Positions 7,938 through 16,892 of a DNA stretch of 52,049 bases are shown here, in pieces; positions within the stretch are counted from its first letter, which is position 1; each line of letters starts with the position of its first letter. The notes beneath the pieces were generated by a model. The model was not told the DNA's origin and searched no databases. It saw only the letters and a list, made by a program, of their open reading frames with translations. The stretch covers positions 1 through 52,049 of the forward strand of contig JBBRVD010000006.1 in the NCBI GenBank assembly GCA_038247175.1, read 5' to 3'. The position numbers and the translations under genes were made by a program. The DNA comes from CAISIP01 sp038247175. GTDB lineage: Bacteria; Pseudomonadota; Gammaproteobacteria; Burkholderiales; Burkholderiaceae_C.

Positions 7938-8666
7938 TCAGGCTCCTTGCAGCAACGCAGTCAGCGACGCGCCGACACCCTGCATTGGAAGCTTGCGCAG
8001 GGGCTGCGGCAACACCCGCTGCATGTTCGACGCGGCGAGCACGACAGCCTGCGCAGCCAGTGCGACGTTATCCAGCACCGGTACCGGCAGCTCACCCTGC
8101 AAGGCTTCGTCCATACCGGCCAGTGCCGCTCCGCCTAGCAGGATGACCCGGGCGCCCGCATGGACAGCCCGCCGCGCCTCGGACAGCAGCATGTCCCTGG
8201 CCTGCGCCGGCGCCGCCGCAATCTCGGCGCCTGTCAAAGGCGCCGTGTACACGCCGACCAGGTTGGCATCGAGTTGCTGGGCACGCGCGAATCGCCACAA
8301 CATGGGCTCCCAGGCCAGGCCGCCGGTGACAACACCAAAACGTCCATGCCGGGCGGCAGCGACGAAGCTCGACCGCGCCAACCCGACCACTGGCACCGCC
8401 GCCAGTTCCTGCAGCGCGAGCAGCCCCGGATCGCCGAAGCAGGCCAGCAGTACCGCGTCGTGTCCGTCGTAATGCTCGGCATAGGCTTCGAGCACTGCGT
8501 GTGCAGCTACCGCATAGGCCGTTTCGGTGGCGATGTAGGGCGACCCGAGGCGCGCCGTCACGCCGTCCCACACCACACCGTCATGGCGCTGGCGGCAGTG
8601 AGCCAGCACCTGCCGAGTCACGGACTCCGAGGTGTTCGGGTTGAGGACCAGGATCCGCTTTGCCAT
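7938..8666 (-). CDS. Hydantoin-racemase-family protein (racemase A)
   Basis: A 242-residue Asp/Glu/hydantoin racemase superfamily protein. It begins with the typical RILVLNPNTSESVT. The first active-site position is kept: Cys76 in LLACFGDPGL. At the second, where family racemases usually have Cys in a GCAGM-like motif, it has Gly179 (ILLGGAALAGM). Two-base racemisation would therefore be impaired unless another residue substitutes. It is the last gene of the nine-gene minus-strand unit, about 10 bases downstream of the TRAP DctM gene, suggesting it acts on the imported compound. Other possible roles are an isomerase or decarboxylase. Confidence 0.8.
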   Translation of the reverse strand: MAKRILVLNPNTSESVTRQVLAHCRQRHDGVVWDGVTARLGSPYIATETAYAVAAHAVLEAYAEHYDGHDAVLLACFGDPGLLALQELAAVPVVGLARSSFVAAARHGRFGVVTGGLAWEPMLWRFARAQQLDANLVGVYTAPLTGAEIAAAPAQARDMLLSEARRAVHAGARVILLGGAALAGMDEALQGELPVPVLDNVALAAQAVVLAASNMQRVLPQPLRKLPMQGVGASLTALLQGA

Positions 8667-8677
8667 CACGCCTGCGC

Positions 8678-9970
8678 TCACATCTGGCCCGGCAGGAAGG
8701 TCACGATGACGGGAAACGCCATCAACAGCAGCGTGAACAGCAGCATGATGACCGCATACGGCCAGGTGCCGCCGATCACATCGCCGATGCCGCCCTTGTC
8801 CGGCCGGACACCCTGCACGACGAACAGGTTCATGCCCACCGGCGGCGTGATCAAGGCCAGTTCGCACATCAGAATGATGAAGATACCAAACCAGATCGGG
8901 TCCACACCGAGCGCCTGCACGATCGGATAGGTGATCGGCACCGTGGCCACCAGCATCGACATCACATCCATGAACATGCCCAGCAGCAGGTAGAACACGA
9001 CCAGCACCAGCAGCATGGAGGTTGCCGACAGGCCCAGCGAGGTGACCGACTTGGTCAGGGTCTCGGCAACGCCCGACAGGCTGATCATCAGGTTCAGCAC
9101 GAAAGCCGCCGCCAGGATCAGCATGATCATGCCGGTGGTACGGGCTGTTTGAAGGAAACAGGTCTCCAGCATCGCCCAGGTCAGGCGCCGGGCGCGCCAG
9201 GTGAAAAACAACGCCACCACGACGCCGAGCGCCGCCGATTCGGTCGCGGTGGCGAAACCGGTGTACAGGCTGCCCATGACGATACCGAAGATCACCAGCG
9301 GCGGCAGCAGATGCACCGAGACGGCCAGTCGCTCGCGCAGCGGCGGCAACTGTTCGCGAGGCACCTTGCCGGTGACGCGACTGTTGACCCACACGTAGGC
9401 CATGAACAGGCCGGTCAGCAGCAAGCCGGGAACGATGCCCGCGATGAACAATTTGCCGATCGAGTTCTCGGTCAAGGAGCCGTAAACGATCATGTTGATG
9501 CTGGGAGGAATCAGGATGCCCAGCGTGCCGCCAGCCGCCAGCGTGCCCAGCGCCTGCGGCATCGGATACTTGCGTGCTTGCAGCGAGGGTAACGCCACGG
9601 TGCCGATGGTCGCCGCCGTGGCGACCGACGAGCCGGACGTGGCGGCGAACAGCGCGCAACACGCGATGTTGGTGTGCAGCAGGCCGCCCGGCAGGCGCGA
9701 CAACCAGGCTGCCATCGCGCCGTACATGCGGTCCGCCATGCCACTGCGCAGCAGCAACTCTCCCAGCAGGATGAACAGCGGCGCGGCGGTCAACAGGTTG
9801 TCATTGAGCACGCCCCACAACATTGCGCCGGTCGATGACAGGAACGGCACACCGAACACAATGACGCCGGCGCCAGCTCCCACCAGCACCATGGCCACCG
9901 CAATCGGCAGGCCCACCAGCATCATCGCGATCATCAAACCAAAGGCAATCGAGAACTCGAGCGTGCTCAT
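8678..9970 (-). CDS. TRAP transporter large membrane subunit (DctM), system 1
   Basis: A 430-residue polytopic protein of the DctM family, the large channel-like subunit of tripartite ATP-independent periplasmic transporters. Characteristic segments are FLSSTGAMLWGVLNDNLL, SATTSGSSVATAATIG-type SGSSVATAATIG, LAAGGTLGILIPPSINMIVYG and ELALITPPVGMNLFVVQG near the end. It uses an ion gradient to import small, usually carboxylate, substrates delivered by the cognate binding protein. A GTG lies directly before the ATG chosen at 9970. It is downstream of its small subunit by 11 bases. Confidence 0.9.
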   Translation of the reverse strand: MSTLEFSIAFGLMIAMMLVGLPIAVAMVLVGAGAGVIVFGVPFLSSTGAMLWGVLNDNLLTAAPLFILLGELLLRSGMADRMYGAMAAWLSRLPGGLLHTNIACCALFAATSGSSVATAATIGTVALPSLQARKYPMPQALGTLAAGGTLGILIPPSINMIVYGSLTENSIGKLFIAGIVPGLLLTGLFMAYVWVNSRVTGKVPREQLPPLRERLAVSVHLLPPLVIFGIVMGSLYTGFATATESAALGVVVALFFTWRARRLTWAMLETCFLQTARTTGMIMLILAAAFVLNLMISLSGVAETLTKSVTSLGLSATSMLLVLVVFYLLLGMFMDVMSMLVATVPITYPIVQALGVDPIWFGIFIILMCELALITPPVGMNLFVVQGVRPDKGGIGDVIGGTWPYAVIMLLFTLLLMAFPVIVTFLPGQM

Positions 9971-9981
9971 CACGGGTTCCC

Positions 9982-10551
9982 TTATGTGCCGGCACTGCGC
10001 TGCGCCAGGTTCTCGAGCTCGTCACCGAGCTCCTCCTTGGCACTCTTGGGATGGAACTCGGCCAGCAGCCGCTCGCGCCGGCCGGTGAAGTACAACCAGC
10101 TGGCCCGCGCGGCGTAAAGCACCGCATAACCGGCAAAAATCAACAGCGCCGCGTACCAGAGCGACTGCGGAATCACCAGCGGCGTGGCCCAGGGGGTCTG
10201 GGCCGAGCTGCCGTACTCGATGGTCTTGGTGATGACCCGCAGGCAGACGCCTAGCAGGAACAGTGCGAGCAATGCCAGGGAAACTGCCGACAACCAGTTC
10301 ATGAAGGCCTGCACCCTCGGTGGGAAACGGTCATGCAAGACATCGACCCGGATATGGTTGCGCCCGGCCACGGCCAGGCTGAAGCCGATCACCGAGCCGA
10401 TGGCCAGCGCGTAGCCACCCAGTTCCGCGGCGCCCTGCAACGAGATGTTGAACATCTTGCGCAGGACCGTCTCCACCGTGACCAGCACCGACAGGCCCAG
10501 GAAAGTCAAGCCGAACAGATTGGCCATCAGCCGTTCCAGAGCCCGTTTCAT
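9982..10551 (-). CDS. TRAP transporter small membrane subunit (DctQ), system 1
   Basis: A 189-residue protein with four membrane helices. The DctQ family features are visible: a first helix with LFGLTFLGLSVLVTVETVLRK, then ELGGYALAIGSVIGFSLAV and HIRVDVLHDRF. It pairs with the DctM subunit encoded immediately downstream. The C-terminal charged tail (residues about 165-189, KSAKEELGDELENLAQR) is longer than in many DctQ proteins. It begins seven bases after the binding-protein gene ends. Confidence 0.88.
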   Translation of the reverse strand: MKRALERLMANLFGLTFLGLSVLVTVETVLRKMFNISLQGAAELGGYALAIGSVIGFSLAVAGRNHIRVDVLHDRFPPRVQAFMNWLSAVSLALLALFLLGVCLRVITKTIEYGSSAQTPWATPLVIPQSLWYAALLIFAGYAVLYAARASWLYFTGRRERLLAEFHPKSAKEELGDELENLAQRSAGT

Positions 10552-10558
10552 GGCCGGT

Positions 10559-11596
10559 TTACTTCACGCCGACGACAGCGCCAACGGTCCTGCGCCACTC
10601 GGCGCCGCATCCGGGCGCGGTCTTCTCGCAGGTCTCGATCCAGGTCGGCAGGGACACATCGCGCATCGCGTCACGCACCAGAGCCACGTCGGCGGCGGTC
10701 ACCGGCACGCTGACCAGGTTGAATTTCTTCAAGGTGCACGGCATCTTGCCGGTGTTGCAGTTCACCGCGTCCACCGCCAGTTCCTCGGAGTACTTCCAGA
10801 TGTCGTTCTCGAGCGCGGTGAATCCGGCCTGCAACTGCACCTGCTGTGCCGGGCTCAGCTTTTTCCATGCCGACAGGCCAATCGCATAACCGTTCATCGC
10901 AAACTGCACGCCGATCGGCAGCACGTGGGTCGAGACCTCCGGCCAGCTGGCCGAGTTCGCCGACAACGAGCTGGTGATCGCACAGTCCACCACACCCAGG
11001 GACAGGCTCTGGTGCACCTCGCCAAAACTTAGCGGTATCGCGGTGGCGCCGAGTTTTTCGAAGAACTTGGCCGAGTTCTGGTCAAACACCCGCACCTTCA
11101 GGCCCTTGACGTCGGCCAGCTTGGTGATGGGCTTCTTGCAGAACAGCACCTGCGGGCCAGCCGGCCAGACGCTGAGCAGCTTTCCGCCAAAGCGCGACTG
11201 CAGCCGTTTGTCGAGGACGTCGTAGTAGGCCTTCGTGGTGGCACGGGCGGTCTTGAAGTCCGGGTTCAGTCCGACCAGGTCGAAGCCCATGGTCAGCGGC
11301 TCGTCGCGCGAAATCTGCGCCATGCGCAAGGACACGATGTCGAACAAGCCGGACTCCAGGATGCGCAGCAGCTCGGTGTCCTTGATGCCGGTGGTGTCCT
11401 GCGGCTTGTATTCGACCTCGATGGGCAGACCGGTCTTTTGCGCAATATTCTCGAAAAACGGCTGCTCCTGGTGTTTCTGGATCATGCCGCCAGCCAGCGG
11501 TTGCCCGATGACCTTGTACTTGATCTTGTCCTGCGCCAGGATCGGCGCGGCGCTCAGCAACAGGGCACACACAGTGGCGGCGAGACGTAGTTTCAT
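10559..11596 (-). CDS. TRAP transporter substrate-binding protein (DctP), system 1
   Basis: A 345-residue periplasmic binding protein with a signal peptide (MKLRLAATVCALLLSAAPILA, cut near residue 21-22, followed by QDKIKYKV). The DctP fold is recognisable by LADVKGLKVRVFDQNSAKFF, whose Arg normally salt-bridges the substrate carboxylate, and GEVHQSLSLGVVDCAITS. Extra cysteines occur near the C-terminus (NCNTGKMPC, TCEKTAPGC), probably forming disulfides; this is a subgroup trait. It is the first gene of the system 1 P-Q-M block. The ligand is not predictable. Confidence 0.88.
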   Translation of the reverse strand: MKLRLAATVCALLLSAAPILAQDKIKYKVIGQPLAGGMIQKHQEQPFFENIAQKTGLPIEVEYKPQDTTGIKDTELLRILESGLFDIVSLRMAQISRDEPLTMGFDLVGLNPDFKTARATTKAYYDVLDKRLQSRFGGKLLSVWPAGPQVLFCKKPITKLADVKGLKVRVFDQNSAKFFEKLGATAIPLSFGEVHQSLSLGVVDCAITSSLSANSASWPEVSTHVLPIGVQFAMNGYAIGLSAWKKLSPAQQVQLQAGFTALENDIWKYSEELAVDAVNCNTGKMPCTLKKFNLVSVPVTAADVALVRDAMRDVSLPTWIETCEKTAPGCGAEWRRTVGAVVGVK

Positions 11597-11647
11597 GGGA
11601 AGACTCCTGGGGTTGGTGGATGGAAAAAGGGCAGTCGAGAGGAAAAT

Positions 11648-13174
11648 TCATGGCGCCGCAAGTGCATCGAGCCGCCGCTGCATGCCCACCGGTATCGCCC
11701 ATGCGCGTTCGAGCATGGCACGGTAAGCAGGCTCCAGCGCGCGAGCCTGCGCCCGCGCTGGCTCCAGCTGGTTCTGGTAGTCGGCCATCAGCGCACGCGC
11801 CTCGGCGCGCAAGGCCAGTTCGTCGATGCCGGCGACCCGCCCGGCTTCGTAGACGACGCGGCCTTGCACGACGGTGTAACGCACGGAACTGCCGTCCTCG
11901 CAGCAAACCAGTTGCCGCCGAAGATTGTTCAGAGGCGTGAAGGCATGGGTGTCGAGATCGAGCACACACAGGTCGGCCGCGGCTCCGACCACGAGCTGGC
12001 CCAGGTCGGTCGAGCGCCGGATCGCACGGGCACCGCCTCGGGTGGCCGCGTGCAGGAACTCCGGGGCGCGCGGCCAGAGCCGGTCGTCAACGTCGTACAA
12101 AGTCGGCAACAAGGACGCCAACTTGGCCACCTGCCACAGATTGGTCGTGTCGTCGGTGTTCATCTCGTCGGTACCCAGGCACAACCCGACTCCAGCCTCA
12201 CGCAAGGCTCGCCAGCGCATCACGCCACTGCCCAGGCGCAGGTTGCAGATCGGGTTATGCGCCACGGTACAGCCAGAGCGCGCCAGCAGAGCGATGTCGG
12301 TGTCATCGACCCAGACCGCATGGATGACCAGCATGCGTTCGTCCAGCATGCCCCGGTCAGCCAGATGGCGCACCAGCGAATGACCGTATTTTTGCTCACC
12401 CAGCACGCGCTGCAGCCGGGACTCGAGCACATGCACGTTGAACGGCAGGTCGTGCTCGCGTGACAGCGCCGACAGGCCCGCCATGTAATCGTCCGTGACG
12501 CGTTGCGGCGCCGAGCACGAAACCGCGGCGGCCAGCCGCCCCTGTGCCGCGCCATGCCAGCGGTCGATCAGGTGCCGGTACAGTTCCAGCAGTTCCTGCG
12601 TGCCCTGACGCGGTGCTGCAACCATCGCACTGCGTTGTTCCGGCGTGAGCAACTCCGCCAGAAATGGGTGTTTGTCGTACTCGACCATATTGGGCTGGTC
12701 GATCGCCACGGTGGCACGAATGCCGGCGTCGGCGTAGGCCTGCATGATGGTGTCGATACCCTGCGTGGTAACCACCGGCACATGGTAGGCATCATCGTGC
12801 ACGCAGGTGACGCCGCGGCGCAGCATCTCGAGCGCGCCCAGCACGGTGCGCACATAGATCAGGCGCTGGCTGTCGCCAGCGTCGCACAGCGGCGGCACCT
12901 CGTGGAGCATGAACAGCTCCAGCGGCATGTTGTCCAGGCAACCCTTCATCAGATTGCCGGGCGAATGGAAATGCGCGTTGATCAGGCCTGGCATCACCAG
13001 CATGCCGCGCCCATCGATGACACGTCCCGCCGGGCCGCTCCAGTGCTGCGCGGCCTGGGGGCCAAGTGCGGCGATACGCCCGCCCTGCACCACCAGGTCG
13101 GCGCACGGCCACTCCCCGTCGGCATCGTCCAGGCACAAAACATGGGCCTCCCGAATGATCAGTGTGTCGGTCAT
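11648..13174 (-). CDS. Amidohydrolase of the ATZ/TRZ deaminase type
   Basis: A 508-residue amidohydrolase-superfamily enzyme. The metal site is complete: His68 and His70 (NAHFHSPGN), His248 with catalytic Glu251 (NVHVLES), His285 (VIHAVW) and Asp336 (GTDEMNTDD). The HxxE motif on strand 5 and the N-terminal small beta domain place it with the atrazine/triazine hydrolase, guanine, cytosine and 8-oxoguanine deaminase group, which hydrolytically remove amino or halide groups from N-heterocycles. The C-terminal region after about 440 completes the beta domain. It lies between the AMDase-like gene and TRAP system 1. The specific substrate is unknown. Confidence 0.82.
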   Translation of the reverse strand: MTDTLIIREAHVLCLDDADGEWPCADLVVQGGRIAALGPQAAQHWSGPAGRVIDGRGMLVMPGLINAHFHSPGNLMKGCLDNMPLELFMLHEVPPLCDAGDSQRLIYVRTVLGALEMLRRGVTCVHDDAYHVPVVTTQGIDTIMQAYADAGIRATVAIDQPNMVEYDKHPFLAELLTPEQRSAMVAAPRQGTQELLELYRHLIDRWHGAAQGRLAAAVSCSAPQRVTDDYMAGLSALSREHDLPFNVHVLESRLQRVLGEQKYGHSLVRHLADRGMLDERMLVIHAVWVDDTDIALLARSGCTVAHNPICNLRLGSGVMRWRALREAGVGLCLGTDEMNTDDTTNLWQVAKLASLLPTLYDVDDRLWPRAPEFLHAATRGGARAIRRSTDLGQLVVGAAADLCVLDLDTHAFTPLNNLRRQLVCCEDGSSVRYTVVQGRVVYEAGRVAGIDELALRAEARALMADYQNQLEPARAQARALEPAYRAMLERAWAIPVGMQRRLDALAAP

Positions 13175-13200
13175 GCGATGTCCTGTCCGTGTGCCGCAGG

Positions 13201-13959
13201 CTACAACGTACGCAGGAACAGGGAGCCCCAGGCCGGCGCCGCGGCGCGGGTGTCGGCACCACACAGCTGCAGCGCATGCCAGGCCCCGAGCGCGGTGGAA
13301 TCGAACACCGGAATGCCGAGTTCGGCCTCCATCGGCGCAGCCACCACGGCGGCCGGAAAATTGGTGCACAGGCACAACACCGCCTGCGGCCCGGCAGCCG
13401 CGACCGATCGGACCATGTCGGCGATCTGCAGCGCCGGTACGCTGGCATACGACAGGTTGTCCGACAGACCGGCATGGGCATGCGCCACGCAACTCAGCCC
13501 TTCACGCTCCAGGCATTGCAAGGTCTTGGCATGGCTGGCTTCAGAGTACGGCGTGACCACGCCGATGCGATTCATCCCGCCGGCAGCCAGCACGGCTACC
13601 AGGCCGAGGATGGAGGTGGTCATCGTGATGCCGGTCTCGGCGCCGATCAGTTCCGCCAGCGCTCGGTCATGCGCAAAGCCGATGCCCGCTCCCTTGCTGC
13701 CATTCCAGACCAGCACCTGCGGCGCGGCATGGGCCAGCAGCCGGGCCGCCGCAAGCAGACCGTCGGTGGCGTAAGCGTCCGGCGAAGGATCGGCGCTGCC
13801 GAACACCGCTGTGCGCGAAAAATGCGCCGAGACTTGCGGCAACGCCTGCACGATGCCCAGCGTGACCCGCTCGACCACGGTGTTGCCCGACGGCGTGATG
13901 GTGCCGATGAAGTGGCGCTGGCCCGCAAACAGCGCAGCAGCCGATGGTGAGGTATCCAT
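13201..13959 (-). CDS. Maleate isomerase / arylmalonate decarboxylase-like protein (racemase-superfamily B)
   Basis: A 252-residue Asp/Glu racemase-superfamily protein of the maleate-isomerase branch (FIGTITPSGNTVVERVT near the N-terminus, GVVTPYSEASHAKTLQCLE, FDSTALGAWHAL near the end). One catalytic cysteine is present, Cys198 in CLCTNFP. The first position, where isomerases have Cys, reads WNGSKGAG with no Cys. A lone cysteine in the second half with Gly in the first is the arrangement known from arylmalonate decarboxylase. The stop lies directly beside the binding upstream genes and the start abuts the DctM2 stop with one base between, so it is in the same transcript. Confidence 0.72.
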   Translation of the reverse strand: MDTSPSAAALFAGQRHFIGTITPSGNTVVERVTLGIVQALPQVSAHFSRTAVFGSADPSPDAYATDGLLAAARLLAHAAPQVLVWNGSKGAGIGFAHDRALAELIGAETGITMTTSILGLVAVLAAGGMNRIGVVTPYSEASHAKTLQCLEREGLSCVAHAHAGLSDNLSYASVPALQIADMVRSVAAAGPQAVLCLCTNFPAAVVAAPMEAELGIPVFDSTALGAWHALQLCGADTRAAAPAWGSLFLRTL

Positions 13960-13960
13960 G

Positions 13961-15241
13961 TCAGTATCCCATCATGCGCGGCAGTGTCAGAACCACTTGC
14001 GGCACGAACATGCATACGAGCAGCAAGGCGTACATCAATGCGATAAACGGCCAGATGTGTTTGCTCAATTCGCCCAGCGAGATCCGGGCGATGCCGCAGA
14101 TCACGAACAACACCACGCCCACCGGAGGCGTCAACATGCCGATCACCAGGTTGAAGACGAACAAAAAGCCGAAATGCAGCGGGTCGATGCCGTACTTCAT
14201 CGCGATGGGATGCAGCAGCGGCACCAGCATGATGTAGGCCGCGTTCGACTCCAGGAACATGCCCACCACCAGCAACACGGCTGCGACCAGCAGCAGGTAG
14301 GTGGTCGGGCTGCTGGTCAGCGACTGAATCAGCGCGAGCAGGGTCTGCGGTAACAGGTCTATCGTCAGCATGTAGGTCACGACCGAGGCAAAGGCGATCA
14401 TCGCGCCGACCACCGCGGATGTGATCGACGCTCGCACGATCGCCTCCGGCAGGTCGGACAGGCTCAACTTGCGCGTGACGAAGAGCCCGATACCCAGCGC
14501 ATAGACGACTGCGATGGCAGAGCCCTCGGTCGCGGTAAAGGCACCGCCCACAATGCCGCCGATGACCAGCACCGGCATCAGGAAGATGATCAGCGAACGC
14601 TTGAGTTCGCGCCCGACGGCGCGCCACGCGAATGGCGCTCCGGTCAACGGAAAATTGCCGCGCCATGCGATGAACGAACACATGACCAGCATGCCGCACA
14701 CCAGCAGCAAGCCGGGTACCACACCGGCCATGAACAAGCCACCCACGGAGACCGAAGGACCGGCCATGAACGCATAGACGATCATCGCGCCCGACGGTGG
14801 AATGATCGGTCCGAGGTTGGCGGCGGCGGCACAGATCGCGGCAGAGAAGCCAACGCCATAGTGCTTGCGCAGCGAGGGCAACAAGGTGCCACCGATGGCG
14901 CTGGCGTCGGCCACGGCCGCGCCGGATACGGTCGACAGGCCCATGCCGGCCAGCACCGTCACATGCCCCAGGCCACCGCGCATGCGACCGACGACGGTGT
15001 TGGCCAGGTCGATCAGCCGCTCCATCATGCCGGCTTTGAGCATCAGTTCGCCAGCCAGGATGAAGAACGGAATGGTCATCAGCGGAAAGGCGTTGACCGA
15101 ACTCATCATGCGCGAGGGCAGCAAATTGAAGTCGACATTGCTGGCGGCCAAGCCAGCCACGGCCGCGGTACCCAACGACAGGGCCAACGGCATGCCGAGC
15201 AGCGCGATGCCTAAAAATACCAGGACGATCAGCAAGCTCAT
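13961..15241 (-). CDS. TRAP transporter large membrane subunit (DctM), system 2
   Basis: A 426-residue DctM-family protein. Diagnostic segments include LAGMGLSTVSGAAVADASAI, AAAANLGPIIPPSGAMIVY and MLTPPVGVVLFVICGIAR. Its start at 15241 was chosen at MSLLIVLVFLG because the upstream in-frame extension is hydrophilic and overlaps the DctQ gene. It differs clearly in sequence from the system 1 DctM, so this is a distinct transporter rather than a recent duplication. It follows its small subunit by four bases. Confidence 0.9.
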   Translation of the reverse strand: MSLLIVLVFLGIALLGMPLALSLGTAAVAGLAASNVDFNLLPSRMMSSVNAFPLMTIPFFILAGELMLKAGMMERLIDLANTVVGRMRGGLGHVTVLAGMGLSTVSGAAVADASAIGGTLLPSLRKHYGVGFSAAICAAAANLGPIIPPSGAMIVYAFMAGPSVSVGGLFMAGVVPGLLLVCGMLVMCSFIAWRGNFPLTGAPFAWRAVGRELKRSLIIFLMPVLVIGGIVGGAFTATEGSAIAVVYALGIGLFVTRKLSLSDLPEAIVRASITSAVVGAMIAFASVVTYMLTIDLLPQTLLALIQSLTSSPTTYLLLVAAVLLVVGMFLESNAAYIMLVPLLHPIAMKYGIDPLHFGFLFVFNLVIGMLTPPVGVVLFVICGIARISLGELSKHIWPFIALMYALLLVCMFVPQVVLTLPRMMGY

Positions 15242-15245
15242 GCCG

Positions 15246-15800
15246 TCAGCCCGGCTCTGGCGCCCGTTCGGGATCGCTGTACGCGGCACCCGTCAGGACT
15301 TGCCACAACAGGTGCAGTGAACCGTGGACGCCGGCCACCGTCAGAGGAACCACGAACCAGGCCGCACTGGCCGGCATCGACGACAACAGCTCATCCCATT
15401 GCTGCCAGGCGATCACGGCCGACTCCCAGGCTACCAGCAACAATACGCAAGCACCGGTTGCCGCCATGGCACGAGCGACCACTGTGCGCAGCGGTTGTGG
15501 CAACCGGGACGCCAGCATCTGGATGCCGATATGCGAACCACTCTTGAAGCCGAGCGGAATCGCCAGGAAGATGGACCAGACGAAACACAAGCGGGACAAC
15601 TCGTCCGCCCAATCGATGGAACTGTTGAACACGTAACGCAAGACAACCTGGGCTGCCACTACAGACACCATCACCACGACCAGACCCACCAGAGAGACCG
15701 CGGCGGCGATATCGCAGGTGGCAATCAGCCATGCGAGGGGCCGCAAAGGCCGCAGCGACCGGCCCCTGGACATCGCGGTGTACCGGAAATAACCACTCAT
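15246..15800 (-). CDS. TRAP transporter small membrane subunit (DctQ), system 2
   Basis: A 184-residue four-helix protein of the DctQ family. The signature VVLRYVFNSSIDWADELSRL (about residues 52-71) and the following IPLGFKSGSHIGIQML are typical. The cytoplasmic N-terminus is Arg-rich. It lies 40 bases after the binding protein gene and four bases before the large subunit, giving the order P-Q-M in one transcript. Confidence 0.88.
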   Translation of the reverse strand: MSGYFRYTAMSRGRSLRPLRPLAWLIATCDIAAAVSLVGLVVVMVSVVAAQVVLRYVFNSSIDWADELSRLCFVWSIFLAIPLGFKSGSHIGIQMLASRLPQPLRTVVARAMAATGACVLLLVAWESAVIAWQQWDELLSSMPASAAWFVVPLTVAGVHGSLHLLWQVLTGAAYSDPERAPEPG

Positions 15801-15840
15801 GGCGTGCAGGCGCGCGTCGTATCCGGCACCTGCGAGCCGC

Positions 15841-16848
15841 TCAGCCGCCGGCCTTTTTCAGCTCGGCCAGAACCTGGTCGACGAAGGGCGCGCCCAGCCG
15901 CTTCTTGACGTCGTCGACCACATTGGCTGTCGCCTTTTTCATCGCATCGCGCTCGGCCGCTGGCATTTCGGTATAGGTCATGCCGTTCTTCTGCAGCTGC
16001 ACCAGCGCGTCGGAGTCCGCCTTGGCCGACACACTGCGCTGCCAGGCAATGGTGTTCGACATCGCGGTGCGGATGACCTTCTGCTTTTCAGGCGTCAGCG
16101 ATTCGAATTTCTTCTTGTTTGCCACGACGGCGATGAAATCGAAGAAATGGCCGGTGTTGGTGACGTGTTTCTGGACCTCGTAGAAACGGCTGGCCAAAAT
16201 CAGCGAGAACGGATTGTCCTGGCCGTCGATCACCTTTTGCTCCAGCGCGGAATACACCTCCTTGATGTCCATCGGCTGCGGATTCGCACCCAGCGCCCGG
16301 AACGTGGCCAGGTGGGTTTCGATCGGCTGCATGCGGATCTTCATGCCCTTGAGGTCGGCCATACTCTTGACCGGCCGTTGGCTGTTGGTCACCTGACGCA
16401 GGCCCAGCTCCATGAAGCCCAGCGAGGTGAATCCCTTGGTCGCCATCCTGTCCTCGATCAGGTCCACCACCGGACCGTCCATGACCTTGTAGGCCACTTC
16501 GCGACTGGGAAACATGAACGGCAAACTAACCGCCTCGAGCTCGGGAACCGTACGCGCCAGGAAAGCCATGCCGACCCAGGTCATGTCGATCGTGCCGGCA
16601 CGGGTCTGCGTCACGTTCTCCTGGGCACCGCCCAGTTGCTGGTTGTCGAACACCTCGATCACCAGCGAACCATTGGAAGCGGTTTCCACTTCCTTTTTGA
16701 AACGCTGCATCGCGACCGAGGACGAATGGTCGGACGCGAAGTTGCCGGCGACGCGCAGTCGCTCCTGCGCCGCCGCGGATCCGCAAGCCAGGGCAATGGC
16801 AGTGGCAGTGGCCGTAAGTACCCATCTGCGGGTGAGTGTTTGGGTCAT
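15841..16848 (-). CDS. TRAP transporter substrate-binding protein (DctP), system 2
   Basis: A 335-residue periplasmic binding protein. The signal peptide is RRWVLTATATAIALACGSAAA, cut near residue 28, before QERLRV. It belongs to the classical DctP group: SMADLKGMKIRM carries the carboxylate-binding Arg, and YSALEQKVIDGQDNPFS is the family signature around the second substrate contact. ATG at 16848 was chosen since it begins MTQTLTRRW; upstream codons are not signal-peptide-like. It is the first gene of the nine-gene minus-strand unit, transcribed from the AT-rich divergent region shared with the GntR regulator. Confidence 0.9.
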   Translation of the reverse strand: MTQTLTRRWVLTATATAIALACGSAAAQERLRVAGNFASDHSSSVAMQRFKKEVETASNGSLVIEVFDNQQLGGAQENVTQTRAGTIDMTWVGMAFLARTVPELEAVSLPFMFPSREVAYKVMDGPVVDLIEDRMATKGFTSLGFMELGLRQVTNSQRPVKSMADLKGMKIRMQPIETHLATFRALGANPQPMDIKEVYSALEQKVIDGQDNPFSLILASRFYEVQKHVTNTGHFFDFIAVVANKKKFESLTPEKQKVIRTAMSNTIAWQRSVSAKADSDALVQLQKNGMTYTEMPAAERDAMKKATANVVDDVKKRLGAPFVDQVLAELKKAGG

Positions 16849-16892
16849 GGGTTTTCTCCGATTGAGGTTGAAAGAAATCAATGAAGGGGGTG

